Assembly (NCBI GenBank): GCA_029262815.1
Contig: JAJCYS010000051.1
Coordinates: forward strand, 1 to 64,000
Direction: 5' to 3'
Source of the DNA: Deltaproteobacteria bacterium
GTDB taxonomy: Bacteria > Bdellovibrionota > JAJCYS01
Length of the DNA: 64,000 nucleotides
Of the stretch, positions 52,601-60,628 are shown in pieces. Within the stretch, counting starts at the first letter, position 1, and the number at the start of each line of letters is the position of its first letter. The position numbers and the translations under genes are program-made. A model generated the notes under the pieces. That model ran no database searches. It saw only the letters and a list, made by a program, of their open reading frames with translations, and was not told where the DNA came from.

Positions 52601-53129
52601 AGATTGGTTACTTGATAAAATGAAAACATTCAAATTGAAAATCGATGCTTTTTATAGGATTCTACCTGCGCTTAGAACATTTAAGGACCCTCGGGTTTCA
52701 AAAAAAATAATGAGCCTCTTGGCCGTCATGTCAAAACAAAATCGGCCACTTCTTGTATATCATCTGATCGGGTCTATGGGACAAGTTGGAGATAAATCCC
52801 ATGCTTCAGAGATATTGACTTATCTAAAGTTCGAAAAAGTTACCTATATGAGTGGAAGCATATTTGCTACTCAAGCAAAGGTTATTTTGAAACTTGATCC
52901 ATCATTGTGTGATCAAGTCTTACCTACGCTTCGGGATGTGTTAGACCAATTTATGAAATTTTCACCTGAACATTATGAGTCAGAAAAGCTTGAACTTATT
53001 GAACTCCTTTATAGTTTAGACCCCAAGTCTATTACTGATGCCATGAAATCAAGTGTGAAACTCTATCGTACGTTAGAAAATGTGTCAGACCGTATTCAAG
53101 CCATCCAGTTGTGGCAAAAAATTAAATAG
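49608..53129 (+). CDS. Very large secreted HEAT-like protein (1,173 residues)
   Basis: Signal peptide (MFKKLLLIISLLGLGSTCIEIRA) followed by DQTITSCDDFVNLIN, again a lone Cys near the mature start with a helix. The N-terminal half is mixed, including a small beta region around residues 420-450 (SFIVLDQTGHVMFRS). From about 560 on, HEAT-like helix pairs dominate: SHIRIRAMYALIHQLM, RTKIVESMFLIDP, DPRVSKKIMSLLAVM. It has no enzymatic motif. It is likely a periplasmic or exported alpha-solenoid scaffold. The upstream region is very A/T-rich, without a clear promoter I can fix. A hairpin repeat follows the stop. Confidence 0.65.
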   Translation: MFKKLLLIISLLGLGSTCIEIRANDQTITSCDDFVNLINTDTPNYSEVAQGVMQLLSNDYSYYSSAELTDVSKLKGLVKDLFPKSDSFRCRTFIHTFLNKLRTKTPKYKTLNDLANTKTYSWKKHIKKIRYASKKLRTNRYSRTELKEFLWKERFQKQSIKYEVTPMFIERWVHLKEGQKFIAELATVYWMHGLPEYALRALELLRLHHPYLLTSEELFGNAILLTHLYYAFGEMNQLEAFIKGIQTNATSELKKKTYPVAGHPMTVLEFADHLKKGTSKMVNQVRHSYLSTASFSTEMVISKPDSNENYSVFEIKRLLTYKLDDENLIQRLRVLKSRFPGSLDPKDLLKKVQAVISNKLDIKSVLSELKNKHPFIHNIDVNAKTVSVTMPSIKTPQIHADQLTNLIDLNPNCRGEIVLYTRERGKPTYSFIVLDQTGHVMFRSKHHSTIHFGSLEPKGYLWPLNWAIRDEKHRKLALLGMLGIIRLWKDPLTVWSSMIDQAEQKSTIRTKADLITFVMALLEDVPNTTIDNSSWQSLVGSKYYHLYLTNLIVHIASLKEKGKPYIHLLNPFFKAHNSFIETAAIKAVQAIKQKDSVDTLMSELNSDDSHIRIRAMYALIHQLMHVKPDKHLWEAFIVTLAPFVPELQTMISEDNLERRLIAYYFLDQMGKPFDVKTMLKHMIAVVRSQRRSGSLSEIAAFLINRKIRLFEEKTILEPSHFKPYDSLVDMIHPEVSAGTRAYSIKSYILTKPSSSNQNKRKSLGTISGNNILHTRLALNGEDPNVGAFLIELLDGEKSSKVRTKIVESMFLIDPIGALKNADILWSAITLKIEPRYLNKYDLIEAFLELKPVHFLSQIYTAFTKAYKKDARDDGWYYSRPYLFIIQVLDPDTKNERVRNMIRKGLKHSDEKYRFVELALGFKNLGSFEKTYQTLFNSVEINDKNAGARGLLNNQVYKTQIATYLKDQITKLNPDNYRDEQKFSYVLNLIKLMKPEGALDWLLDKMKTFKLKIDAFYRILPALRTFKDPRVSKKIMSLLAVMSKQNRPLLVYHLIGSMGQVGDKSHASEILTYLKFEKVTYMSGSIFATQAKVILKLDPSLCDQVLPTLRDVLDQFMKFSPEHYESEKLELIELLYSLDPKSITDAMKSSVKLYRTLENVSDRIQAIQLWQKIK

Positions 53130-53130
53130 A

Positions 53131-53202
53131 TTGCTTCGTCGGGCCGTAGGCCCGACGAAGCAACCTAAAGTGAGCATCCCCGCCTACGTAGGGATGACAA
53201 AT
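53131..53202. repeat. Dispersed repeat copy 3, with strong hairpin
   Basis: TTGCTTCGTCGGGCC (53,131-53,145) and its exact complement (53,149-53,163) form a 15-bp stem around GTA, followed by CTAAAG and GGGATGACAAAT, which match the copy at 12,176. It starts 1 base after the stop of the 1,173-residue gene and reaches the end of the minus-strand gene, so it may also work as the terminator for both. Confidence 0.75.
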
Positions 53203-53562
53203 TCAGTATCCTTGAGGTGCGTCGTAAGGTTGGATACTTCGATATTGTGGTGCCCGTCCACCTGTTGCAAGGTTTTTGTAATAATTGACAAAATAGATGA
53301 GTGTGGATGACAAGTCAGGCCACATCGTGGCATCGAATCGGCCTTCTTTCATGAGTTGATGGTACTCATACATCTTTGCTTGATAGGGTGCACATGTTGT
53401 ATCACCCCGTCTGCAGTATAACGTACGGTTTGTGTGATCAAGTTGTCTCATGACTTGATCGTAATCTGGTAAAATATGCAGATCATCATCAACTTGGGCA
53501 TACGCGCCCCCACCAATTGTCAATATGCTCGCTAAAATCGTGAATTGTATACTCTTTCTCAT
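53203..53562 (-). CDS. Small secreted protein, unknown function
   Basis: The protein has 119 residues from the ATG at 53562, 7 bases after AAAGGAG. Signal peptide MRKSIQFTILASILTIGGGAYA. The mature chain is acidic at first (QVDDDLHILPDYDQVM), with two Cys (LYCRRGDTTCAPYQ) and a helical remainder rich in Tyr. The C-terminus is RSIQPYDAPQGY. No family recognised. Confidence 0.55.
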   Translation of the reverse strand: MRKSIQFTILASILTIGGGAYAQVDDDLHILPDYDQVMRQLDHTNRTLYCRRGDTTCAPYQAKMYEYHQLMKEGRFDATMWPDLSSTLIYFVNYYKNLATGGRAPQYRSIQPYDAPQGY

Positions 53563-53687
53563 AAACAAACTCCTTTGCTATAACTCTAAGAATCGGCAAA
53601 ACAGGTAAAATTCCTGAGGTAAAATCTGTGTGGGCATAACTTGTTGAATGTATGGAGGTTAAATAAACGAACAGGGCGTAAAAGGTG

Positions 53688-54101
53688 TCAAGGGGTGCAT
53701 CCTACGGCAGCTAGCCACTCAGGAGTGGGGGAGATCAGAGCCCGTTGACGAACATCAAAAAGCCCAAACGTTAATTCAGCGCTACACGCCAATTTGTCGT
53801 CAGTATTGAAAATTTCTTGTTTCATGATGCCGATTTTGCTTTCGTATTTGGAGACGCTAGATCTGATCGTAACCTGCTCTCTATTGCGTAATTCAAGATG
53901 GAAGCGGATGTTTATGTTTAGAATGGTGGGGCCTTGGCCGTTTTTTAAAATGGTTTTATACCCAAATCCTAAGCTCGAAATAATCTCCCATCTAATTTCT
54001 TCAAATATCTGAAGATAAGTAGCATTATTGACATGGCCAAATGTATCTAAGTGACATTCTTTGATCAAATAGGGGTGCTCAAACGTCTGGAATGTTGCCA
54101 T
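53688..54101 (-). CDS. Hotdog-fold acyl-CoA thioesterase (4HBT family)
   Basis: The protein has 137 residues. A strong AGAGGAGAGG precedes the ATG. The catalytic element DTFGHVNNATYLQIFEEIRW is typical of the 4HBT/YbgC group (D-x3-HVNN-x2-Y-x3-FE-x-R). The rest of the hotdog fold follows (ILNINIRFHLELRNREQVTIRSSV). It hydrolyses acyl-CoA or acyl-ACP thioesters; chain length and pathway are unknown, and no fatty-acid genes are adjacent. A MITE-like element begins 107 bases upstream. Confidence 0.9.
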   Translation of the reverse strand: MATFQTFEHPYLIKECHLDTFGHVNNATYLQIFEEIRWEIISSLGFGYKTILKNGQGPTILNINIRFHLELRNREQVTIRSSVSKYESKIGIMKQEIFNTDDKLACSAELTFGLFDVRQRALISPTPEWLAAVGCTP

Positions 54102-54207
54102 GCTACCTCTCCTCTTACGAACGTTACTATAATATAGATTTTTGATTCTCGGGAGGGGTTAGATTTCTCTACACAATTTTCTAAATTTAGTTTATTTTAA
54201 TTGAGTC

Positions 54208-54390
54208 TAGGGTGTGTCCTCATATGGGATTCTACTGTGGAATAGATTTTTTGGCCTACAACTTTGTCGATTATCATGAAAAAATCCTCGACGTAGTGCA
54301 ACTACACCTGCGGTTTTTTCACTCAATCTTCTCGTTTCGGCTCAAAATCTCAATTTCCTCGCTACAAATCCCATATGAGGACACACCCTA
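54208..54390. mobile_element. MITE-like element 2 (183 bp)
   Basis: Perfect 24-bp inverted ends (54,208-54,231 and 54,367-54,390; the left end begins TAGGGTGTGTCCTCATAT) enclose 135 bp without coding capacity, with TA at both outer ends. The core contains the palindrome GTAGTTGCACTAC flanked by CCGCAGGT on the complementary strand and CGAGG, a pattern shared in form with the 181-bp element at 32,716. The region between the thioesterase start and this element holds nothing else I can see. Its right end lies 17 bases before the next gene. Confidence 0.85.
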
Positions 54391-54407
54391 AAAGGGAGAG
54401 GTCTGGT

Positions 54408-55649
54408 ATGAGAAGTCGCTTTAGTTTATTTTTGGTCGTCTGTGTGCTGAGCTTGGCGGGATCGGGCAGTGCTCTGGGACAAGCTTTCAATTTAAAAGAA
54501 ACAGAAGTTGTTGAAGACAATATGTTATTCGACGCTTACCCCTATTTTATTGAGTTCGGTACGGCGACTCGCTCTGTGTCCAATGGGCATGTGTTTGAAT
54601 CTGTGAATCATTCATTAGGTGCTTTAGGCGACAGAGCATTGAAGACACTAGAAGAGGGTTGGTTAAAGCGAGGGTTGCGATTGGGAAAATCTTTGATTGA
54701 TTATATTATTGCTGAACTGGCGCTGGTTGCTCATCATGAACTCGCGCATGCAGAATACGCTGTACTACATGGATCAAAATCTATCGAATTTGTTGTCCAT
54801 GAAGGAAATCCTGCGACTAAGTTTGAAGCAACTGGTATGTCTGAAGAGCAGCTGCTCGAGATTTCATCAGCCGGGATTAATGCCAGCCAAGCCTTCATCT
54901 CGGATGCTCGCTTTCAAATGTACGAATACAACACCGTACATTGGTCGATTTTTAAGTTCCTCAGGCATCACAAAGTCAATACGGCACACTATGTCGCGTT
55001 TCCATATTTATACGACAAAATGGGATACATGTCTGAAGTTAAAGAGGAAAATTTGGATGGATATGACACGTTTGTTTACCGAAATAGTTATGCATCATTC
55101 AGTGGATTCTCGAGAGAACAAGTTCAGACGAAGCTACTGTATGCCGCAATTTATAATTTAGCGGATCCGCTTTTTTGGTGGTCTATGTACTCTTATCTCT
55201 ACCATTATATCTACTTGGGTGAGACAGAGGTTGCGCCTCCTTCAATTGAAATTCTTGGCATGAATATCATGGTGAGTACCGGATTCTGGCTGAGCCAGGT
55301 GGGACCTTACTTTAGGTTGCCGATTATTGTACAAGAGCCAGAAGCTGGACGTGTATGGCAAGTTGTGCCTTCGATTAGCGACAAAGGGCAATGGGGGCTT
55401 GAAGGAACGGTGAGCTTACTCAAGATGTTTACGGACATCAGTGTCGCAGCTACAGGACATATTTGGCATCAATTGGAGTCTGAGCGAAGCAACACCAAAA
55501 AATTGGGTGGTGGTTTGATGCTGCGGATGTCTTACTCTGGGTTTGATTGGATGCGTTTTGTACTCAATGCTGGGCTTAAATCCTCGGGGGCGCTTATGGG
55601 ACAACCTTTTAAAGCAGGTGGATTCGTATCTTTTGGGGTTGCCATCTAA
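54408..55649 (+). CDS. Secreted protein with a HELAH zinc-metalloprotease-like motif
   Basis: About 413 residues from the ATG at 54408, after GGGAGAGG; the longer in-frame ATG at 54375 lies in the MITE. Signal peptide (MRSRFSLFLVVCVLSLAGSGSALG). The segment LALVAHHELAHAEYAVLHG at about residues 104-122 contains HELAH, which fits the HExxH zinc motif in a helix. A third ligand cannot be assigned. The C-terminal 120 residues are beta-rich (VSTGFWLSQVGPYFRLPIIV, GTVSLLKMFTDISVAATG, GGGLMLRMSYSGF) and resemble an outer-membrane beta-barrel. It could be a membrane-associated protease. Confidence 0.65.
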   Translation: MRSRFSLFLVVCVLSLAGSGSALGQAFNLKETEVVEDNMLFDAYPYFIEFGTATRSVSNGHVFESVNHSLGALGDRALKTLEEGWLKRGLRLGKSLIDYIIAELALVAHHELAHAEYAVLHGSKSIEFVVHEGNPATKFEATGMSEEQLLEISSAGINASQAFISDARFQMYEYNTVHWSIFKFLRHHKVNTAHYVAFPYLYDKMGYMSEVKEENLDGYDTFVYRNSYASFSGFSREQVQTKLLYAAIYNLADPLFWWSMYSYLYHYIYLGETEVAPPSIEILGMNIMVSTGFWLSQVGPYFRLPIIVQEPEAGRVWQVVPSISDKGQWGLEGTVSLLKMFTDISVAATGHIWHQLESERSNTKKLGGGLMLRMSYSGFDWMRFVLNAGLKSSGALMGQPFKAGGFVSFGVAI

Positions 55650-55707
55650 AGATTCTGATGTAATCCTTTGAGAATATATTATTATTCGAGTAAACCGGAG
55701 GCAAAAG

Positions 55708-56106
55708 ATGAACACCAGTCGATTTTTATTAACAGCACTTTGCACTTACATTTTTGTTTTTGCATTTGAGTTTCTCTTTCATGGCATGCTCATGAAAGAA
55801 ATCTATATGATGACCGCTGAACTGTGGAGAGCTGAGAACGAAATGAAGATGCCTTTTATGTTCGCCTCTCAAATCAGTTTCAGTCTAGTAGCAGCCTATA
55901 TTTTTACCCAAAATTATGAAGGGAAAGGCTTAGGCGAAGGTCTTCGGTTTGGATTTTACATAGGGATGTTATTAGCTACCATTCGCCTTGGGTCTTACAG
56001 TTATATGAAGGTGCCACTTTCATTAACCTGTGGCTGGATTGCGGCTAGCTTGATCAAAGGACTGGGCACTGGCGTTGTCTGTAGCCTGATCTATAAAAGA
56101 TCTTAA
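55708..56106 (+). CDS. Small membrane protein, unknown function
   Basis: The protein has 132 residues and three to four helices. GGAGG precedes the ATG by 7 bases. Recognisable patterns include an N-terminal ALCTYIFVFAFEFLFHGMLMKEIY, a helix FASQISFSLVAAYIF, and GEGLRFGFYIGMLLATIRLGSYSY. Similar small proteins with an FHG-x-L motif occur widely in proteobacteria, with no known function. It ends 9 bases before a collapsed MITE. Confidence 0.6.
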   Translation: MNTSRFLLTALCTYIFVFAFEFLFHGMLMKEIYMMTAELWRAENEMKMPFMFASQISFSLVAAYIFTQNYEGKGLGEGLRFGFYIGMLLATIRLGSYSYMKVPLSLTCGWIAASLIKGLGTGVVCSLIYKRS

Positions 56107-56114
56107 AAATATCG

Positions 56115-56160
56115 TAGGGCGTGTGTCCTCATAAGGGATTCGTTACGAGGACACACCCTA
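56115..56160. mobile_element. Collapsed MITE remnant (46 bp)
   Basis: The segment starts TAGGGCGTGTGTCCTCATAA and ends CGAGGACACACCCTA, so it holds both ends of the 183-bp element type at 54,208 with the core deleted; the left end has an extra CG. Its last three bases provide the stop codon (TAG on the minus strand) of the AsmA gene, so it forms part of that gene's 3' end. Confidence 0.75.
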
Positions 56161-59100
56161 ATCAAAAAGACCCTTAAACCCTTCAAATACTTTTTCAAAA
56201 CCTTTCGCTCCTTCTTCCAGCGCTTTGCCGACTCCTTTGCCCACTTTTCCGGCCCCTTTACCCGTTTTTTTAATAATACCTAAGGGGGACAAGGTGTCGG
56301 CCAGTATTCGGTCTTTGGCCTGCTTGGCCATTTGACTGGTTCGAGGGTAGTATTTGGGATTTTCAGTCGTGCCTGACACGTGAATCGGGATGACTAAATC
56401 TCCTTGTTTGTTGCCTACAAATGCTAGGATAGGTTTTGCAGATTCTTGTTTTGAACCATATAGCGTGACTTCAAAATTCAAATCAAGTTTTTTGGAACTT
56501 AAAAAAACTTTCCCCGATCCATTTATTTGAGTACTTTCATTCAAGAGTTTAAATCGCTGGATATTTAAAACGTCACCACGTGCAATAAAATCAATATATG
56601 TGTCACTGGGTGTTTTTTGAAAATCGGGTGCAACAAATTTTGCCTCTTGTTTTGATTCATCCAAATGCTCTCTGATTTTTGCAACACCTTTGTTAAGTGC
56701 CGAAATGGCCGAATTTACCTTGTCTTGAATCCGCTTGTCTTTCAACAGTGTTTTGTTTAATGATAAGGTTCCATCCGTCTTGAACGCGTTTGGGATAAGG
56801 TTGCCTTTTGAATCAGTTTGGGTTTGGTATGTATTTACGGAGAGATTAATGTCGCTACTTATGGTATTAACATGCTTAGGACTCAAAAAGGGCATAACTC
56901 TATTGATATCTGCATGGGTATAGACGATATTATTTGTTCTTTGTGTATTTTTTGTTGAAGTCGTGTCTCGTATTGCCAGATTACCCTGAATCAAGGTGCT
57001 TTTTAAATTTGTGAGCTGAGTGCCATTTGAATTCATTCGTAGAGTGTCAAATTGAAATTGAGTGGGTAGTTGAGATAAATCCGTCGTTATACGATTGTGC
57101 ATACGTGCATTGGCCAAAAATTTTCCTGTTCCATTTTGAAGCTTGAGTGCGTAGGGTTTGTTCGGTTTAATTTGAAATTTTGAAGTTAACGTCAAACTAG
57201 GCGCTTGAAATAATGTCAAAGACTTTCCTTGAATTGAAAACTGATTGGCTGATCCATTGAATGCTATGTCATTTAACTCGGTAGAGGGTACTTTCTTCGA
57301 GGCGAGTAGTAATTCAGAAAAAGTAAGATCAAATTTTGACTGGAACGCACTGTATTTCTTGTTTTTCTTAATGGTTTCCCAATTAAATTGATTTGAGGCG
57401 AGTTTCAAACGGTTGAATTTTGATTCATCGGACGAAACATAAAGGGAACTAAAATTGATATAGATAGGTGATCCTGATAGGCTCGTTTTTCTTTCACTTT
57501 GGATAATCTGCGTAGCTAAAATATTGCTTTTTCCATTTGTTAATAAAAATCGGTACTTGTTTCCGAGTGTCATCTGTAATGTAGAGTTTAAACTGAAGTT
57601 GAGATTTGAGAGATTGGTCGGGGATTTTCCCTGTATTGAAAGCTGCCTGATTGTTCCATTTAATAAGAAGTGTTTAATATTTTGAGTGGTTGGTTTTTTG
57701 GAGAATAGAGCCAAATCAGACAGCTCAAGATTCAAGGTAGCGCCTTTTGCGATAAACGTATTTTTACTTCCTTTTAAAACCAGGTCGCCATTTAATGAAC
57801 TTAGGTTCATGAACTTGAGTTGAGTTTCTTCAGGCCTGATCGACGCAGATTTGAAATTCATGGAAAGTGGGAAATGTGAAACATCTATAGGTTTATTATT
57901 TTGCGTCACATGAGAAGCTTTTAGTTTCACACTGCCTGAACTAAACTGGAATGCATAGGATTTGTCAATTGTGGCACGAACAATTGAGGTAATCTCAATA
58001 TGTGGATGATCAATGGTGATGGGATTCTTTCGTTTAAGATGTAGCTGATCAGCACGGCCGCTGAGTACAACCTTATCGTGTTTAAAAACATGCCCTTTTT
58101 TGGAAAATAGCGTCATGTCAGGAAAGGATGTTGTGAGTTTTGCTTTCTTTAGGCTGAATCCTGCTTTTTTTTCTAGAAAAGACATATTGCCCTGAGTGAG
58201 CAATAGCGTTAATCCCGCTACGTGAATACCGTCTGATGAATTTGTAACAGTCTTGAAATGAGCTTGGATGGGAAAGTTTGAAAAACTAAATTTTTGATCT
58301 TTATTTTGGAACGACTGAGCTTTCAGTGTAAATTCCCCTTTTTTGAGTGTAAATGCAGTGATATTGCCTTGTTTCACTATGGGCGTTGCTGTGAGTTTGA
58401 TATGAGGGTTCATGATGCTTATCTCGGAAGTAGGATCACGTAGGTCAAACTTATCCGATGAGAGCGTAAGCGTTATGGGTACGTTCTTAAAAATAGTGTC
58501 GTTATTTGCTGCAAATACCAAGCTTGGAATATCCAGTTTTAGATGAGTTGTTTTCGAATTAAATTCTTTTTTACTCTGATCTTTAAAACTAAGCTGCTCT
58601 ATATCTGTGTTTATTTGTAGTTTATCAACGTAAGTCCCTTCAGGTGTTTTAAAAAAAGAGTTAAATATAAATTGAATGGGCGAATTGTGAAGGTTAATCT
58701 CTTTACCATCACGGGAGAGCCTTAATGCTGTAAGAATTCCTTTCCCATCCCGAAATGAAAAAGAATGGACCTCTTTTGAAATGGGACCAAGATCGGTTGC
58801 GAGTTGGAGTTGAAACCTATCTAAACGAGTTGTCTTTTTTCGATTCAATTCTAATTTGCTAGCAGTGACAGTGAGCGCAATGTGGGTTTCCTTTTCAATA
58901 AAATGCGACGAACTGGAAAACAAAGAAAAATCTGAAACGATTGCACTTGCTGATAATCCACTTAGATTGATATTTTGATGATTTAGGGATATATTGCTTT
59001 CTTCAAGGTTTAATTGGAGCCCTTTTACATCCGTACTTTCTGGTGAGATAGCTAAGGATTTGAATTTTGCACGAATTGGAAATTGAGAAAAATCTGAACG

Positions 59101-59709
59101 ATTCCCATTTTTCACAAGCCTATCAGCTGTAAATGACCCGTACCCCTCGTTTAGGCTAATTGTGTTTTTGCCTTCAGAGATTATCTGGGTATTCAATGTA
59201 ATATGTGAGTTTTTAAATATGGAGGGTAGGGCAGTTTTAATTTCTAAGTGTTCAGATGTAATTGAAATTGCAATTTCTCCTGGCTGACTACGATTTTCTT
59301 TTTCAGAAAAAAGTAATACATCAGAAAGTGTCAATTCTATGTTCGATTGTTTGAATTCGAATTTTGGATGCGTGATGTCAGTGTTAAAAAAAACGACTTT
59401 TGCTCTCATTGAGAACGTTTTGATAGACTGCCAAAGATCAACAGATAGCTCAGCTGATTTAGATTCTGCAAATAGTTGGGTTTCTGGTGATTTAATAGTA
59501 CAGCTTGAGAGGACGAGTGTGGAGGGCACACCCCACGTAATGGATATATCGCCATATGAAATTTCAATACCAAGTTTGTTCGATTGTCTATTTAACCAAG
59601 ATTCAAATTTTTCTTTTGGGAAATAGAAATATAGTATAGTTGATGCTACTACTAATGTTCCAAAGAGAAGTCCGACACTAATGCCAAAAAATTTGACCAA
59701 TTTTTTCAA
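56158..59709 (-). CDS. AsmA-family envelope protein with ~134-residue internal repeats
   Basis: The protein has 1,183 residues. A TTG start at 59709 is chosen because AGGAG lies 7 bases upstream. One N-terminal membrane helix (FFGISVGLLFGTLVVASTILYFYF) is followed by a long periplasmic beta-rich chain. At least six units recur at about residues 208, 340, 476, 612, 746 and 879, each with [FSL]P-x-x-x-x-F-x-[ST] then a strand ending -L and an -x-Q-GN-x-[ST]-type turn, about 134 residues apart. The C-terminus has the AsmA-type segment (DFIARGDVLNIQRFKLLNE, ALNKGVAKIREHL) and a Gly/Lys-rich tail. Members bridge inner and outer membrane for lipid transport or assembly. The stop codon comes from a MITE remnant. 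Confidence 0.8.
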   Translation of the reverse strand: MKKLVKFFGISVGLLFGTLVVASTILYFYFPKEKFESWLNRQSNKLGIEISYGDISITWGVPSTLVLSSCTIKSPETQLFAESKSAELSVDLWQSIKTFSMRAKVVFFNTDITHPKFEFKQSNIELTLSDVLLFSEKENRSQPGEIAISITSEHLEIKTALPSIFKNSHITLNTQIISEGKNTISLNEGYGSFTADRLVKNGNRSDFSQFPIRAKFKSLAISPESTDVKGLQLNLEESNISLNHQNINLSGLSASAIVSDFSLFSSSSHFIEKETHIALTVTASKLELNRKKTTRLDRFQLQLATDLGPISKEVHSFSFRDGKGILTALRLSRDGKEINLHNSPIQFIFNSFFKTPEGTYVDKLQINTDIEQLSFKDQSKKEFNSKTTHLKLDIPSLVFAANNDTIFKNVPITLTLSSDKFDLRDPTSEISIMNPHIKLTATPIVKQGNITAFTLKKGEFTLKAQSFQNKDQKFSFSNFPIQAHFKTVTNSSDGIHVAGLTLLLTQGNMSFLEKKAGFSLKKAKLTTSFPDMTLFSKKGHVFKHDKVVLSGRADQLHLKRKNPITIDHPHIEITSIVRATIDKSYAFQFSSGSVKLKASHVTQNNKPIDVSHFPLSMNFKSASIRPEETQLKFMNLSSLNGDLVLKGSKNTFIAKGATLNLELSDLALFSKKPTTQNIKHFLLNGTIRQLSIQGKSPTNLSNLNFSLNSTLQMTLGNKYRFLLTNGKSNILATQIIQSERKTSLSGSPIYINFSSLYVSSDESKFNRLKLASNQFNWETIKKNKKYSAFQSKFDLTFSELLLASKKVPSTELNDIAFNGSANQFSIQGKSLTLFQAPSLTLTSKFQIKPNKPYALKLQNGTGKFLANARMHNRITTDLSQLPTQFQFDTLRMNSNGTQLTNLKSTLIQGNLAIRDTTSTKNTQRTNNIVYTHADINRVMPFLSPKHVNTISSDINLSVNTYQTQTDSKGNLIPNAFKTDGTLSLNKTLLKDKRIQDKVNSAISALNKGVAKIREHLDESKQEAKFVAPDFQKTPSDTYIDFIARGDVLNIQRFKLLNESTQINGSGKVFLSSKKLDLNFEVTLYGSKQESAKPILAFVGNKQGDLVIPIHVSGTTENPKYYPRTSQMAKQAKDRILADTLSPLGIIKKTGKGAGKVGKGVGKALEEGAKGFEKVFEGFKGLFD

Positions 59710-59780
59710 ATTGAACTCCTGTCCCTCAGTGATGCTTAATAATATCTGTTACCTAACTATTGTATCGGTATATTTGCCCT

Positions 59781-60557
59781 CTAGAAGCAAAATAATTTAC
59801 GAAATATAGACGGTCTTCGGTGTTTAATTGCTCCACGACTTATAATCCAAGGTACATAATTTTCAATCTTCTCAAATAAACTGAGCTCATTTTTAGATCC
59901 GACGACAAGAGCGTAAAGGATATACCGGTTGTTGTGGATATAAATCAGCGGGCCACCACTGTCGCCAGGTAGCACGAATGAGCTTTTGTCGATGGTTCTC
60001 ACATAGTCGCCCACAATAATAGGGTCACCAAAAAGTGGAAATTGTTCACCAAGCCGGCCCGAAGTAAGACCCATGTCGGGGCTACCATACCCAAACCAAA
60101 ACATGGATTCAAGAGACTTATTCTTAACAAGAATGGTGTTAATGATATCCACCTCGTGATCTGTAGGTAGTTCAATGATTGTTGGATAGTGTTTTTTTAG
60201 TTGAATAACGCCAACATCAAAGGCTGTTAAATGGCGCTGATACGATACATAACCATGATGAATATGTCTGTTATTGCGTATAAACTCAACTTCATATCCG
60301 TTCAGATCCACAATTTTCTTGATGGGATGATCGAGCCCATGCGCCACAGTTAGGATGTAGTTTCCCAAAATGGTACCTGTGACGTATCGTTCAGAATCTC
60401 CTGACATTATTTCATCTTCACCGTAATTTAAATAAATTTTACAAAGCCCCGGTGGCGGATCAAAGGGGTAGGGAATGTCACTCTTGCCAGCAAAGCTATG
60501 ATGAGGCAATTGTAATAGGAGTAAAGTTATAAATATTTTATAAATTGTGTCCATCAT
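59781..60557 (-). CDS. Secreted trypsin-like serine protease
   Basis: The protein has 258 residues. The signal peptide is MMDTIYKIFITLLLLQLPHHSFA. The triad is placed at His about 73 (YILTVAHGLDH), Asp about 116 (TAFDVGVIQL) and Ser about 200 (LPGDSGGPLIY). The GDSGGP motif is classical, unlike the GTSGAP of the protease at 5355. The C-terminus is basic (RRPSIFRKLF). It is divergent from the metallopeptidase gene by 71 bases. It acts in the periplasm or outside the cell. Confidence 0.9.
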   Translation of the reverse strand: MMDTIYKIFITLLLLQLPHHSFAGKSDIPYPFDPPPGLCKIYLNYGEDEIMSGDSERYVTGTILGNYILTVAHGLDHPIKKIVDLNGYEVEFIRNNRHIHHGYVSYQRHLTAFDVGVIQLKKHYPTIIELPTDHEVDIINTILVKNKSLESMFWFGYGSPDMGLTSGRLGEQFPLFGDPIIVGDYVRTIDKSSFVLPGDSGGPLIYIHNNRYILYALVVGSKNELSLFEKIENYVPWIISRGAIKHRRPSIFRKLFCF

Positions 60558-60628
60558 AAATTAGAAATAGCTAAAAACGCGATTTAGTACAACTTATTTG
60601 CTAAAATAAATTCATATTCAAGGAAGAT

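Noticed and set aside
54697..55161. Plus-strand open frame of 154 codons overlapping the HELAH protein gene in another frame
   Set aside because: The main frame has a signal peptide, ribosome binding site and structured sequence; the overlapping frame has none of these.
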